Source: JAEUOS01 sp031423955 (GTDB lineage Bacteria > Pseudomonadota > Gammaproteobacteria > Burkholderiales > JAEUOS01). From it: a stretch of DNA of 7,216 nt. A model generated the notes under the pieces. The model saw nothing but the letters and a program-made list of their open reading frames with translations. It did not search any database and had not been told where the DNA came from. Position 1 is the first letter of the stretch. Each line of letters begins with the position of its first letter. Positions 1 through 5,566 of this stretch are shown in pieces. Made by a program: the position numbers and the translations under genes. The stretch covers positions 1 to 7,216 of the forward strand of contig JANPGJ010000247.1 of NCBI GenBank assembly GCA_031423955.1, given 5' to 3'.

Positions 1-231
1 TACCGTCGGCAGGAAGGTGAGGTTGACGCCGAACGGCTTGTCGGTCATTTCCCGGCAGCGGCGGATTTCGTTGGCCAGCAGTTCCGGTGTGCGCTGCGTG
101 AGGCCGGTGATGATGCCAAGCCCGCCGGCATTCGACACCGCGGCTGCGAGTTCGGCGAAGCCCACGAAATGCATGCCGCCCTGGATGATCGGGTGCTCGA
201 TGCCGAACATTTCGGTGATTCTGGTTTTCAT
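1..231 (-). CDS. Nitronate monooxygenase family flavoprotein, N-terminal part (cut by the left edge)
   Basis: The 77 residues visible, starting with MKTRITEMFGIEHPIIQGGM, are the N-terminus of the 2-nitropropane dioxygenase / nitronate monooxygenase family. These are FMN-dependent TIM-barrel enzymes that oxidise alkyl nitronates to carbonyl compounds and nitrite. The family signature HPIIQGGM (residues 13-20), the following SNAGGLGIITG segment (33-43) and the PFGVN strand (67-71) are all present. The ATG at 231 is preceded by AAGGA at 242-246 with a 10-base spacer, and the frame stays open to base 1. The gene is the last visible one of the leftward set, 113 bases after the CoA-transferase, so it may be co-transcribed or have its own promoter. 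Related FMN enzymes with the same N-terminus include FabK-type enoyl reductases, so the substrate is uncertain. The C-terminal active-site histidine region lies outside the window. Confidence 0.88.
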   Translation of the reverse strand, partial: MKTRITEMFGIEHPIIQGGMHFVGFAELAAAVSNAGGLGIITGLTQRTPELLANEIRRCREMTDKPFGVNLTFLPTV

Positions 232-313
232 GGTGGTGCGGTCCTTGTTGTCGAAAAGTCATGCAAGGCAGGCAATGTACCGTGCATTGGTGCTGCCGGC
301 CTGTCGCGGGTGG

Positions 314-327
314 CGGCGCGCGCGCCG
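314..327. repeat. Perfect 14-base palindrome in the gap before the nitronate monooxygenase gene
   Basis: CGGCGCGCGCGCCG is identical to its reverse complement and lies in the 113-base gap 232-344 between the CoA-transferase stop and the flavoprotein start. It could form a short hairpin (5-bp stem, 4-base loop) in the leftward transcript. No T-run follows on the minus strand, so a normal terminator is unlikely. The alternating GC content makes chance occurrence realistic. Nothing else is seen in this gap. Confidence 0.35.
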
Positions 328-344
328 ATCAGGCGGCCACTGTC

Positions 345-1526
345 TCAAGTCCTGGCCGGTGCGGCGAGTGCCGCGAGTTCATGCAGCACTTCATCGGTGT
401 GCTGGCCGAGCGTCGGCGGTGCGCGCACCGGCCGCCCGGCCGCCACTGCGCGCCAGGGCATGCCGGCGATCGGGATCTGCCGGCCGGAGCCTGGCGGATA
501 CTCGATGTCGATCAGCATGCGGCGATCGGCGACCTGTGGGTGGGCGAGGATCTCGGGCAATGTGTTGATGGTCTCGGCCGGGATGCCGAGCGCATCGAAG
601 GCGGCGATCCAGTGGGCCGCATCGTGCTTCTGCAGTATCAGTTCCAGCGCCGGCACCAGGGTGGCGCGATTCTGGTTGCGCAGCGGTTGCGTCGCGTAGT
701 CGGGATTGGCGGCAAGTTCCGCGCATTCCGGCAGGCGGCACAGGCTGGTCCAGGATTTCTCGTTGGTCACCGCGATCACGATTTCGCGGTCGGCAGTATG
801 GAAACTTTCATAGGGCCCCATCAGCGGATGGGCATTGCCCCAGCGCTTCGGGGTGGCCTTGGGGTCGGCGGCCATGCCGAGCGCCGCCACCGTCTGGCCG
901 AGCAGGGCGACCATGCCGTCGAGCATGCCGATGTCGAGATAGCGGCCGGCGCCGGTGCGCGAGCGCTCGGTCAGGGCCGCCATTACCGAGATCGCCGCCG
1001 ACAGGCCGCCCATCACGTCGGCCACCGGCGCTGCCGCCTTGACCGGACGGCCGTCGGGTTCACCGGTCTGCGACATCAGCCCGCTGACCGCCTGCACCAT
1101 CAGGTCGACCGCGGGACGCAGCGCCATCGGGCCGGTCTGCCCGTAGCCGCTGATCGAGCAGTACACGATGTCGGGGCGTACCTTGCAGATGGCGGCATAG
1201 TCGAGGCCGAAGCGGGTCATGGTGCCGGGCCGGAAATTCTCGACGAACACGTCACAGGTCCGTGCCAGTGCCAGGCAGGTGTCGCGCCCGGCTTCGGTAT
1301 GCAGGTCAAGTGCCACCGAACGCTTGTTGCGGTTGAAGCCGAGCAGGGTTGGCCCGGCGTCGCCGGCAAACGGCGGCCCCCAGTAGCGGGTCTCGTCGCC
1401 GACGCCGGGCATTTCAAGCTTGATCACGTCGGCACCGAGGTCGCCCAGCACCATGGTGCACAGCGGCCCGGCGAGTGCGCGGGTGGCGTCCAGCACGCGG
1501 ACGCCGGCCAGGGCGCCGGCGCTCAC
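345..1526 (-). CDS. Family III CoA-transferase (CaiB/BaiF family)
   Basis: This 393-residue protein is of full family length. Family III enzymes move CoA between carboxylic acids through an aspartyl-CoA anhydride, as interlocked dimers in the cytoplasm. Visible signatures are LAGPLCTMVLGDLGADVIKLE (roughly residues 18-38), NRNKRS (65-70), VENFRPGTM (95-103), SGYGQTGP (126-133) and PVADVMGG (167-174). Asp170 sits where formyl-CoA transferase Frc has its catalytic Asp169. The C-terminal GIPAETINTLPEILAHPQV segment (314-332) is also typical. Translation most likely starts at the GTG at 1526, which overlaps the DUF35 stop by four bases (GTGA). No strong Shine-Dalgarno sequence precedes it, which fits translational coupling. 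Its likely role is to activate a carboxylic acid to its CoA ester for the thiolase-like/DUF35 pair encoded just upstream. The acid is not identifiable; succinyl-CoA as donor would be only a guess. The family assignment is secure. Confidence 0.95.
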   Translation of the reverse strand: MSAGALAGVRVLDATRALAGPLCTMVLGDLGADVIKLEMPGVGDETRYWGPPFAGDAGPTLLGFNRNKRSVALDLHTEAGRDTCLALARTCDVFVENFRPGTMTRFGLDYAAICKVRPDIVYCSISGYGQTGPMALRPAVDLMVQAVSGLMSQTGEPDGRPVKAAAPVADVMGGLSAAISVMAALTERSRTGAGRYLDIGMLDGMVALLGQTVAALGMAADPKATPKRWGNAHPLMGPYESFHTADREIVIAVTNEKSWTSLCRLPECAELAANPDYATQPLRNQNRATLVPALELILQKHDAAHWIAAFDALGIPAETINTLPEILAHPQVADRRMLIDIEYPPGSGRQIPIAGMPWRAVAAGRPVRAPPTLGQHTDEVLHELAALAAPART

Positions 1527-1987
1527 TTGCCGGCCACCATGAATACCGGCAGCAGGTATCCCTGCTCAAGCACGCGGAAATCGACCTGCACCGGGGCATC
1601 GATTTCGATTGGCCCTGGCGCGGCGATCAGGCGCGACAACAGATGCACGCCTTCCTCCAGCGCGACGACACCGACGGTGTACGGTACCGAGGCTGCGAAC
1701 ACCGGCGCCGGCGCGCGATGAATCTCGGAAAAACTGTAGACCCGGCCGCGCCCGCAGGCGACCTTCCAGCCCAGCGCATCGCTGCCACAGCCGGTGCAGA
1801 CAATCCGCTTCGGGTGAAACACGTGCTTGCAGGCGGCACACCATTTCAGCCGCAATTCGTGCCTTTCGATTCCGGCCCAGTAACCGGCGGTCTCCGGCGA
1901 TGGCTGGTAGAGGCCGATGAAGTTGTCGCCGGCGGTAAGCGGCACGCCCTGCGACCAGTCGGGCGCGGATTGCGGATCGGCATTCAT
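1523..1987 (-). CDS. Zinc-ribbon/OB-fold DUF35 protein, partner of the thiolase-like protein
   Basis: This is a 154-residue protein of the DUF35 (OB-fold, acyl-CoA-associated) family. After a short N-terminal helical part (YWAGIERHELRL, about 36-47) comes a rubredoxin-like zinc ribbon with Cys50, Cys53, Cys64 and Cys67 (CAAC and CTGC knuckles). The OB-fold follows, from about residue 75 to 145. Known DUF35 proteins pair with SCP2-type thiolases or aldolases: BbsA with the thiolase BbsB in anaerobic toluene degradation, and the ChsH2 DUF35 domain with the aldolase Ltp2 in steroid side-chain degradation. The adjacent thiolase-like gene ends in a 4-base ATGA overlap with this start, which strongly suggests a stoichiometric complex. 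The start at 1987 is fixed by a perfect AAGGAGG at 1995-2001 with a 7-base spacer. The longer open frame reaching back to 2458 lies inside the thiolase-like gene in another frame and is not credible as coding. Substrate is unknown. Confidence 0.93.
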   Translation of the reverse strand: MNADPQSAPDWSQGVPLTAGDNFIGLYQPSPETAGYWAGIERHELRLKWCAACKHVFHPKRIVCTGCGSDALGWKVACGRGRVYSFSEIHRAPAPVFAASVPYTVGVVALEEGVHLLSRLIAAPGPIEIDAPVQVDFRVLEQGYLLPVFMVAGK

Positions 1988-3204
1988 TGCGCTGCCTCCT
2001 TGGATACGATCACCACCGAGTGGCAGGCCAGCGGCCCGCCATGGCCATGCACTAGTCCGATGCCGGCGTTGGGCACCTGGCGACCTTCGGCACGGCCCCA
2101 GAGTTGATCGACAGTCTCGTGCAGGTTGTAAAGTCCCTGGGCCACCTGCCCGAACGACAGGTAGCCGCCCATGGTGTTGAACGGCAAGCCGCCGTCGTAA
2201 TCGATGCCGCCGCCCTCGACGAAAGCACCGCCCTCGCCGGGCGCGCAAAAGCCGAGTTCCTCCAGCATCATCAGGTTGGCAAAAGAAAACGGCGCCGAAC
2301 TCTGCACCACATCGATGTCTTGCGGCTTGAGGCCGGCCATCGCGTACGCCTGGCGCGCGGCGACCTGGGCGCCGGTGCGGATCAGGTCGGGGCCGGCTTC
2401 GAGCGGCGCATAGCCCCAGCCGCCCATGCGCTCGCCGACCCATTCGTGGGTGCTGCATTGGCCGAACCCGGCCATGAGCGTCGGCCGCTCGTGGCGCCCG
2501 CGCGCCAGGTCACTGCGGGTCAGCACCATCGCGGTGGCGATGCCGCCGGGGTACCACACCGCGCAATCGAGCATGCGCAGCGGTGTTGCAACCATGCGCG
2601 AGGCCAGCACATCGGCGACCGTGATCGGCCCCTTGTGACGCATCGCCGCGTAGGGATGGTCAAGTGCCCAGCGCCGGTTCTCGACCGCGACCCGGGCCGA
2701 CATCGCCGGCGTGATGCCGTATTCGTGCATGTAGCGGCAGGCGAACTGCGCGTACAGGGACGGGGTCGACACGCCGTAGGGCGCCTCGAACTGCAGGTCA
2801 CCTTCCCAGGCGGCATTCGACCCGACCTGGTCCATCCAGATGCCGCTGGCTTCATTGGTCACGCACAGGGCATAGTCGATGACCCCGGCATCGAGCGCCA
2901 GGGCCGCCAGTTGCAGCGTGCCCAGCGCGCCGCCGCCATGCGCGGTGACCTCGGAATTGAAGGTCGGACCGATCTTCAGTTCATTGAGAAGCGCCTGGTT
3001 GTACTGCAGCACCATGTAGGCCTGCGGCGTGCGCCCGGTGAACAGGGCACCGACCTCCTTGCGCGCAATGCCGGCATTGCGCATCGCCTGCACCGCCGCG
3101 ACCGCGCCCAGTTGCAGCGGGGTCTTGCGCTCGGCATCGCCCTTGTGCGCCATTGCGCGGCCGATGCCGACAATCGCGGTGCTGCTTCCCAACTTTGTCG
3201 GCAT
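1984..3204 (-). CDS. SCP2-type thiolase-like protein (thiolase fold, non-canonical active site)
   Basis: This 406-residue protein belongs to the thiolase superfamily, SCP-x/lipid-transfer branch (the acetyl-CoA acetyltransferase annotations of COG0183). Family features are AIVGIG near the N-terminus (10-15), the RYMHEYGI segment (157-164), LEELGFCAPGEGGAFVEGG (about 314-332), GGLPFNTMGGYLS (338-350), QLWG (367-370) and the C-terminal VHGHGG (385-390). The catalytic positions look altered. The nucleophile Cys region reads TAHGGGALG (87-95), the usual HDxFT/YDxFT motif reads SAPFS (303-307), and the usual GHP motif reads FGQV (351-354). It may thus be a lyase or aldolase like Ltp2, or something else, rather than a Claisen-type thiolase. 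The ATG at 3204 is chosen because AAGGAA lies six bases before it and AIVGIG follows. The frame extends upstream to 3348, but that part overlaps the end of Bug-1. Family placement is firm and activity is uncertain. Confidence 0.9.
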   Translation of the reverse strand: MPTKLGSSTAIVGIGRAMAHKGDAERKTPLQLGAVAAVQAMRNAGIARKEVGALFTGRTPQAYMVLQYNQALLNELKIGPTFNSEVTAHGGGALGTLQLAALALDAGVIDYALCVTNEASGIWMDQVGSNAAWEGDLQFEAPYGVSTPSLYAQFACRYMHEYGITPAMSARVAVENRRWALDHPYAAMRHKGPITVADVLASRMVATPLRMLDCAVWYPGGIATAMVLTRSDLARGRHERPTLMAGFGQCSTHEWVGERMGGWGYAPLEAGPDLIRTGAQVAARQAYAMAGLKPQDIDVVQSSAPFSFANLMMLEELGFCAPGEGGAFVEGGGIDYDGGLPFNTMGGYLSFGQVAQGLYNLHETVDQLWGRAEGRQVPNAGIGLVHGHGGPLACHSVVIVSKEAAQ

Positions 3205-3247
3205 CTTGTGTTCCTTTTCCGGTTTCGTGGGTAGTCCGGCTTCGGCG

Positions 3248-4219
3248 TCAATCGGCCTTGGCGCCCGACAATTCGACCAGCTTTCGAAATCGTTCGATCT
3301 CGGAGCGCGTGAAACGCCCGAGTTCGTCAGGTGCCGCCAGATAGACATCGGTCCCGGTGGCAGAAAGCTTGCGCACGATCTCCGGGTCGGTCAGGGTGCG
3401 CTCGAAGGCGGCGTACAAGGTATCGACCACCGGGCGCGGCGTGCCCGCCGGCGCATAGATCGCGAACCAGGCCGAGACCACGAATCCCGGAAAGCCCGAT
3501 TCGACCATGGTCGGCGTTTGCGGCAGATAGGCCGAACGTTGCGGCCCGGCGGTGGCCAGCACGGTGAGCTTGCCGGCCTGGATCTGCGACTGCAGTGCGA
3601 TATACGGGTAGAACATCATGCTGACTTCGCCGCTGACCAGGTCGGTCAAGGCCTGGGCGCCGCTCTTGTAGGGCACATGCGCGATCCTGAGGCCAGTCTC
3701 GGCGTTGAGCAGTTCGCCAGTCAGGTGCGCCGAGGTGCCGCTGCCGGTGGAGGCGAAGTTCAGCTTGCCCTTGCGCGCATTGGCATAGGCGATGAACTCG
3801 GCCACCGTCTTCACCGGAACGGTTGCGTTGGTCACCAGGATCATCGCCTGCGCACCCAGGCGTGCGACCGGCGTGAAGCTGGCGATCGGGTCGTAGGGCA
3901 GCTTGCTGTACAGGCTTTTGTTGATGGCGTGGGTCTGGCCGCCGCCCAGGGTCAGGGTATAGCCATCCGGCGGCGCCTTGGCGACGATTTCGGTGCCGAT
4001 GATGCCACCGCCGCCGGGCCGGTTGTCGACCACCACCGGTTGGCCAAGCAGTTCGGCAAGCCTGGGGGTGAGCTGACGCGCGAAGATATCGGTGGCCGTT
4101 GCCGCCCCCTGTGGCACCACCAGGCGGATCGGGCGGTCCGGATAGGTCTGCGCCGATACGATCGGTGCGCATGCGAAGAGGGAAAGTCCAATCGCACCAG
4201 CGCCGCGCCAACCCATCAT
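3248..4219 (-). CDS. Bug/TctC-family periplasmic substrate-binding protein (Bug-1)
   Basis: This is a complete 323-residue Bug (tripartite tricarboxylate receptor) protein, a two-lobed periplasmic binder of small carboxylates or similar molecules. Residues 1-23 are a Sec signal peptide with cleavage expected after VSA, just before QTYPDRP. The family core follows: PIRLVVPQG (30-38), TDIFAR (43-48), LLGQPVVVDNRPGGGG (57-72), PPDGYTLTLGG (83-93), LPYD (107-110), FTPVARLG (115-122), NFASTGSGTSAHLTGELL (154-171), HVPYKSGAQALTDLVSGEV (181-199) and APAGTP (256-261). The usual PGGxxD loop reads PQGAATATD here, so the ligand may be unusual. The start is ATG 4219 (or the adjacent in-frame ATG 4216), with GGAGG at 4226-4230. 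It is the first gene of the leftward set, 43 bases ahead of the thiolase-like gene. No TctA/TctB membrane genes are in the window, so it is an orphan receptor here. Confidence 0.94.
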   Translation of the reverse strand: MMGWRGAGAIGLSLFACAPIVSAQTYPDRPIRLVVPQGAATATDIFARQLTPRLAELLGQPVVVDNRPGGGGIIGTEIVAKAPPDGYTLTLGGGQTHAINKSLYSKLPYDPIASFTPVARLGAQAMILVTNATVPVKTVAEFIAYANARKGKLNFASTGSGTSAHLTGELLNAETGLRIAHVPYKSGAQALTDLVSGEVSMMFYPYIALQSQIQAGKLTVLATAGPQRSAYLPQTPTMVESGFPGFVVSAWFAIYAPAGTPRPVVDTLYAAFERTLTDPEIVRKLSATGTDVYLAAPDELGRFTRSEIERFRKLVELSGAKAD

Positions 4220-4225
4220 GATGTC

Positions 4226-4230
4226 CCTCC
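4226..4230 (-). promoter_or_regulatory. Shine-Dalgarno site of Bug-1
   Basis: GGAGG on the minus strand lies six bases before ATG 4219 and nine before ATG 4216. It decides the start against the long upstream extension of the same frame to 4522, which lacks a signal peptide and runs across the intergenic region into Bug-2. Confidence 0.8.
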
Positions 4231-4269
4231 GGTTTGTTGTCCGTCTTGTGTTTTCCTGACGGTCTACCG

Positions 4270-4330
4270 GAATATTACATGTGCAGCACACCCCGGCGGG
4301 ATTGCCCTTGTGGATTTCCCGATAATATTC
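4270..4330. promoter_or_regulatory. AT-rich 8-bp inverted repeat; candidate divergent -10 elements or operator pair
   Basis: GAATATTA at 4270-4277 is exactly repeated in inverted orientation as TAATATTC at 4323-4330, with 45 bases between the arms. Each arm reads TAATAT outward, at 4277-4272 toward Bug-1 and at 4323-4328 toward Bug-2, which resembles a sigma-70 -10 box. If used, the leader toward Bug-1 would be about 45 bases and that toward Bug-2 about 140. No good -35 box sits at the right distance on the minus side. On the plus side TTGCCC at 4302-4307 is a poor match with a short 15-base spacer. That pattern would suit activator-dependent promoters, but this is inference from sequence only. 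Confidence 0.3.
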
Positions 4331-4461
4331 GCCACTCGGCGGATGCGATGACTGATTGCGGGCAGCACGGCATTCGGCGCGGTCCGTGATCCAAGGCGAT
4401 TCGCCGGTTGCCGCCAGTCGGTACAGCCGCGCATTGCACCTACAACCGCAAGGTATTGTCC

Positions 4462-4468
4462 GGAGGAG
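4462..4468 (+). promoter_or_regulatory. Shine-Dalgarno site of Bug-2
   Basis: GGAGGAG lies five bases before ATG 4474. It fixes the start immediately ahead of a clean signal peptide and rules out the in-frame ATG at 4408. Confidence 0.85.
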
Positions 4469-4473
4469 ATTCG

Positions 4474-5439
4474 ATGAAACTGCTTGCCCGCGCCGGGTTC
4501 GCACTGCTGCTGTGTGCCGCACCGCTGTTGGTTCAGGCGCAAGGCTTCCCGACCAAGCCGATCCGCATCGTGGTGCCGGCCGTCGCCGGCAGCGCGGTCG
4601 ATGTCAATGCGCGGCGCATTGCCCCGGGCCTGTCCGAGGCGCTCGGGCAGTCGGTGATCGTCGAGAACCGGGCCGGCGCCAATAGCGCGATCGGCGCGCG
4701 CGAGGTGGCGCGGGCGGCGCCCGATGGCCACACCCTGCTGCATGGCAACGTCAACAATTCGCTCAACGACCTGCTGTCCTCCGACAACTGCTGCCGCCTG
4801 AACGAAGCCTTGATTCCGGTGGTCAAGCTATTCTCCACGCCGCTGGTGATGGTGGTGCATCCGTCGGTAGCGGCGGTCAATCTGAAGGAGTACCTGGCAC
4901 TGGGAAAATCACAGCCGCAACTGCTGACCTTCGCCTCCGGCGGTATCGGTGCGATTACCCAATTGCTTGGGGAAAAGATCAAGAGCGCTGCAGCAATCAG
5001 CGTGCGCGAGGTGCCGTACAAGTCGATCGGCGCGGAAATGCCCGACTTGCTGGCGGGCCATGTGATGACCGCCTATCTGTCGCCGGTGGTGGTGGCGCAA
5101 CATATCAAGAGCGGAAAGCTGCGCGCGCTGGGGGTTGCGGGTCCGCGCAGGATTTCCACCATAGCCGAGGTACCGACTCTCGCCGAAGCCGGGCTGCCGG
5201 GTGTCGAGGCGGCCGGCTGGAACGGGCTGTTCGCGCCGGCCGGCACGCCGCCGGCCATCGTGCGTCGCCTGCACCAGGAAACCGTCAAGGTGCTGGCATC
5301 GGCGCCGATCAGGGCCGATTCCCAGATCCTGGGCTACGAGATCGCAGGCGACGGGCCGGAAGAGTTCGGCGCCTTTGTGCGCGAGGAGATCGCCAAGTGG
5401 GGCAGGGTGATCAAGGAATCGAACATCAAGATGGAATGA
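4474..5439 (+). CDS. Bug/TctC-family periplasmic substrate-binding protein (Bug-2)
   Basis: This is a complete 321-residue Bug receptor. Residues 1-22 form a Sec signal peptide (MKLLAR, then a hydrophobic core) with cleavage near VQA before QGFPTKP. The family core is clear: PIRIVVPAVAGSAVDVNARR (29-48), LGQSVIVENRAGAN (57-70), AAPDGHTLLHG (81-91), LTFASGGIGAITQLLGEKI (151-169), VPYKSIGAEMPDLLAGHV (180-197) and LFAPAGTPP (252-260). The middle differs from Bug-1 and Bug-3: the usual YD...DF element before PV is replaced by a stretch with two adjacent cysteines (Cys106, Cys107). It is first in the rightward set, behind the divergent region. It is clearly a paralogue of Bug-1 and Bug-3 but not a recent duplicate, since most residues outside the motifs differ. 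The ligand is unknown. No membrane partner genes are visible. Confidence 0.94.
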   Translation: MKLLARAGFALLLCAAPLLVQAQGFPTKPIRIVVPAVAGSAVDVNARRIAPGLSEALGQSVIVENRAGANSAIGAREVARAAPDGHTLLHGNVNNSLNDLLSSDNCCRLNEALIPVVKLFSTPLVMVVHPSVAAVNLKEYLALGKSQPQLLTFASGGIGAITQLLGEKIKSAAAISVREVPYKSIGAEMPDLLAGHVMTAYLSPVVVAQHIKSGKLRALGVAGPRRISTIAEVPTLAEAGLPGVEAAGWNGLFAPAGTPPAIVRRLHQETVKVLASAPIRADSQILGYEIAGDGPEEFGAFVREEIAKWGRVIKESNIKME

Positions 5440-5566
5440 ATGCCTTCTGCAGTGGGTGGCGCATGCTGAAGGTGCCGCATGGTTCGCCTGCTGCCCGACG
5501 ATGCGCGTGATGTTGCAACCATCGCGGTCAATCGACTACAACAAGCTTTGCCGGAGACCACGTCTA
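5440..5566 (+). other. 127-base spacer between Bug-2 and Bug-3 with a candidate stem-loop
   Basis: No gene is present. Bases 5443-5451 can pair with 5464-5472 (CCTTC-T-GCA with TGC-T-GAAGG, one T-T mismatch, 12-base loop) just after the Bug-2 stop. No T-run follows, so it is not a standard intrinsic terminator. It could protect the Bug-2 mRNA 3' end. A poor promoter-like pair, TTGCAA (5513-5518) and TACAAC (5537-5542) with an 18-base spacer, precedes Bug-3. TTGCAA lies inside the 8-base palindrome GTTGCAAC at 5512-5519. All of this is weak. Confidence 0.25.
5553..5557 (+). promoter_or_regulatory. Shine-Dalgarno site of Bug-3
   Basis: GGAGA lies nine bases before ATG 5567 and supports that start over the in-frame upstream ATGs at 5456, 5501 and 5510. 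Those would place a polar, cysteine-containing stretch before the signal peptide. Confidence 0.7.

Larger units (their letters stand above)
4220..4473. promoter_or_regulatory. Divergent intergenic region between Bug-1 and Bug-2
   Basis: These 254 bases separate the leftward catabolic set from the rightward set and must hold the promoter or promoters of both. No credible gene is present: open frames here are short or run out of neighbouring genes. The region is locally less GC-rich than its flanks around 4270-4330, where an AT-rich inverted repeat lies (listed separately). A further short dyad, GGCGA-T-TCGCC, sits at 4395-4405 in what would be the Bug-2 leader. No regulator gene is adjacent in the window. 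Promoter positions are inference. Confidence 0.6.

Noticed and set aside
261..1721. 486-codon plus-strand open frame opposite the CoA-transferase and DUF35 genes
   Set aside because: The translation is rich in His, Arg and Gly with no recognisable domain. It lies antisense to genes with clear family motifs, which is typical of GC-rich DNA.
1523..2458. 311-residue form of the DUF35 protein starting at 2458
   Set aside because: The added part is an Arg-rich out-of-frame reading of the thiolase-like gene. ATG 1987 has a perfect Shine-Dalgarno site.
2104..3234. 376-codon plus-strand open frame opposite the thiolase-like gene
   Set aside because: It is an antisense shadow with low-complexity Arg/His/Gly composition, no signature and no convincing ribosome binding site.
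1984..3348. Longer thiolase-like protein starting at 3348
   Set aside because: The extra 48 residues overlap the end of Bug-1 and resemble no thiolase N-terminus. ATG 3204 has AAGGAA six bases upstream and leads straight into AIVGIG.
3029..4351. 440-codon plus-strand open frame opposite Bug-1
   Set aside because: It lies antisense to a complete Bug gene with a signal peptide and all family motifs, and its own translation shows no domain.
4348..4389. Short upstream peptide (13 codons from the ATG at 4348) in the Bug-2 leader
   Set aside because: No ribosome binding site and no attenuation-like codon run or alternative hairpins were seen.
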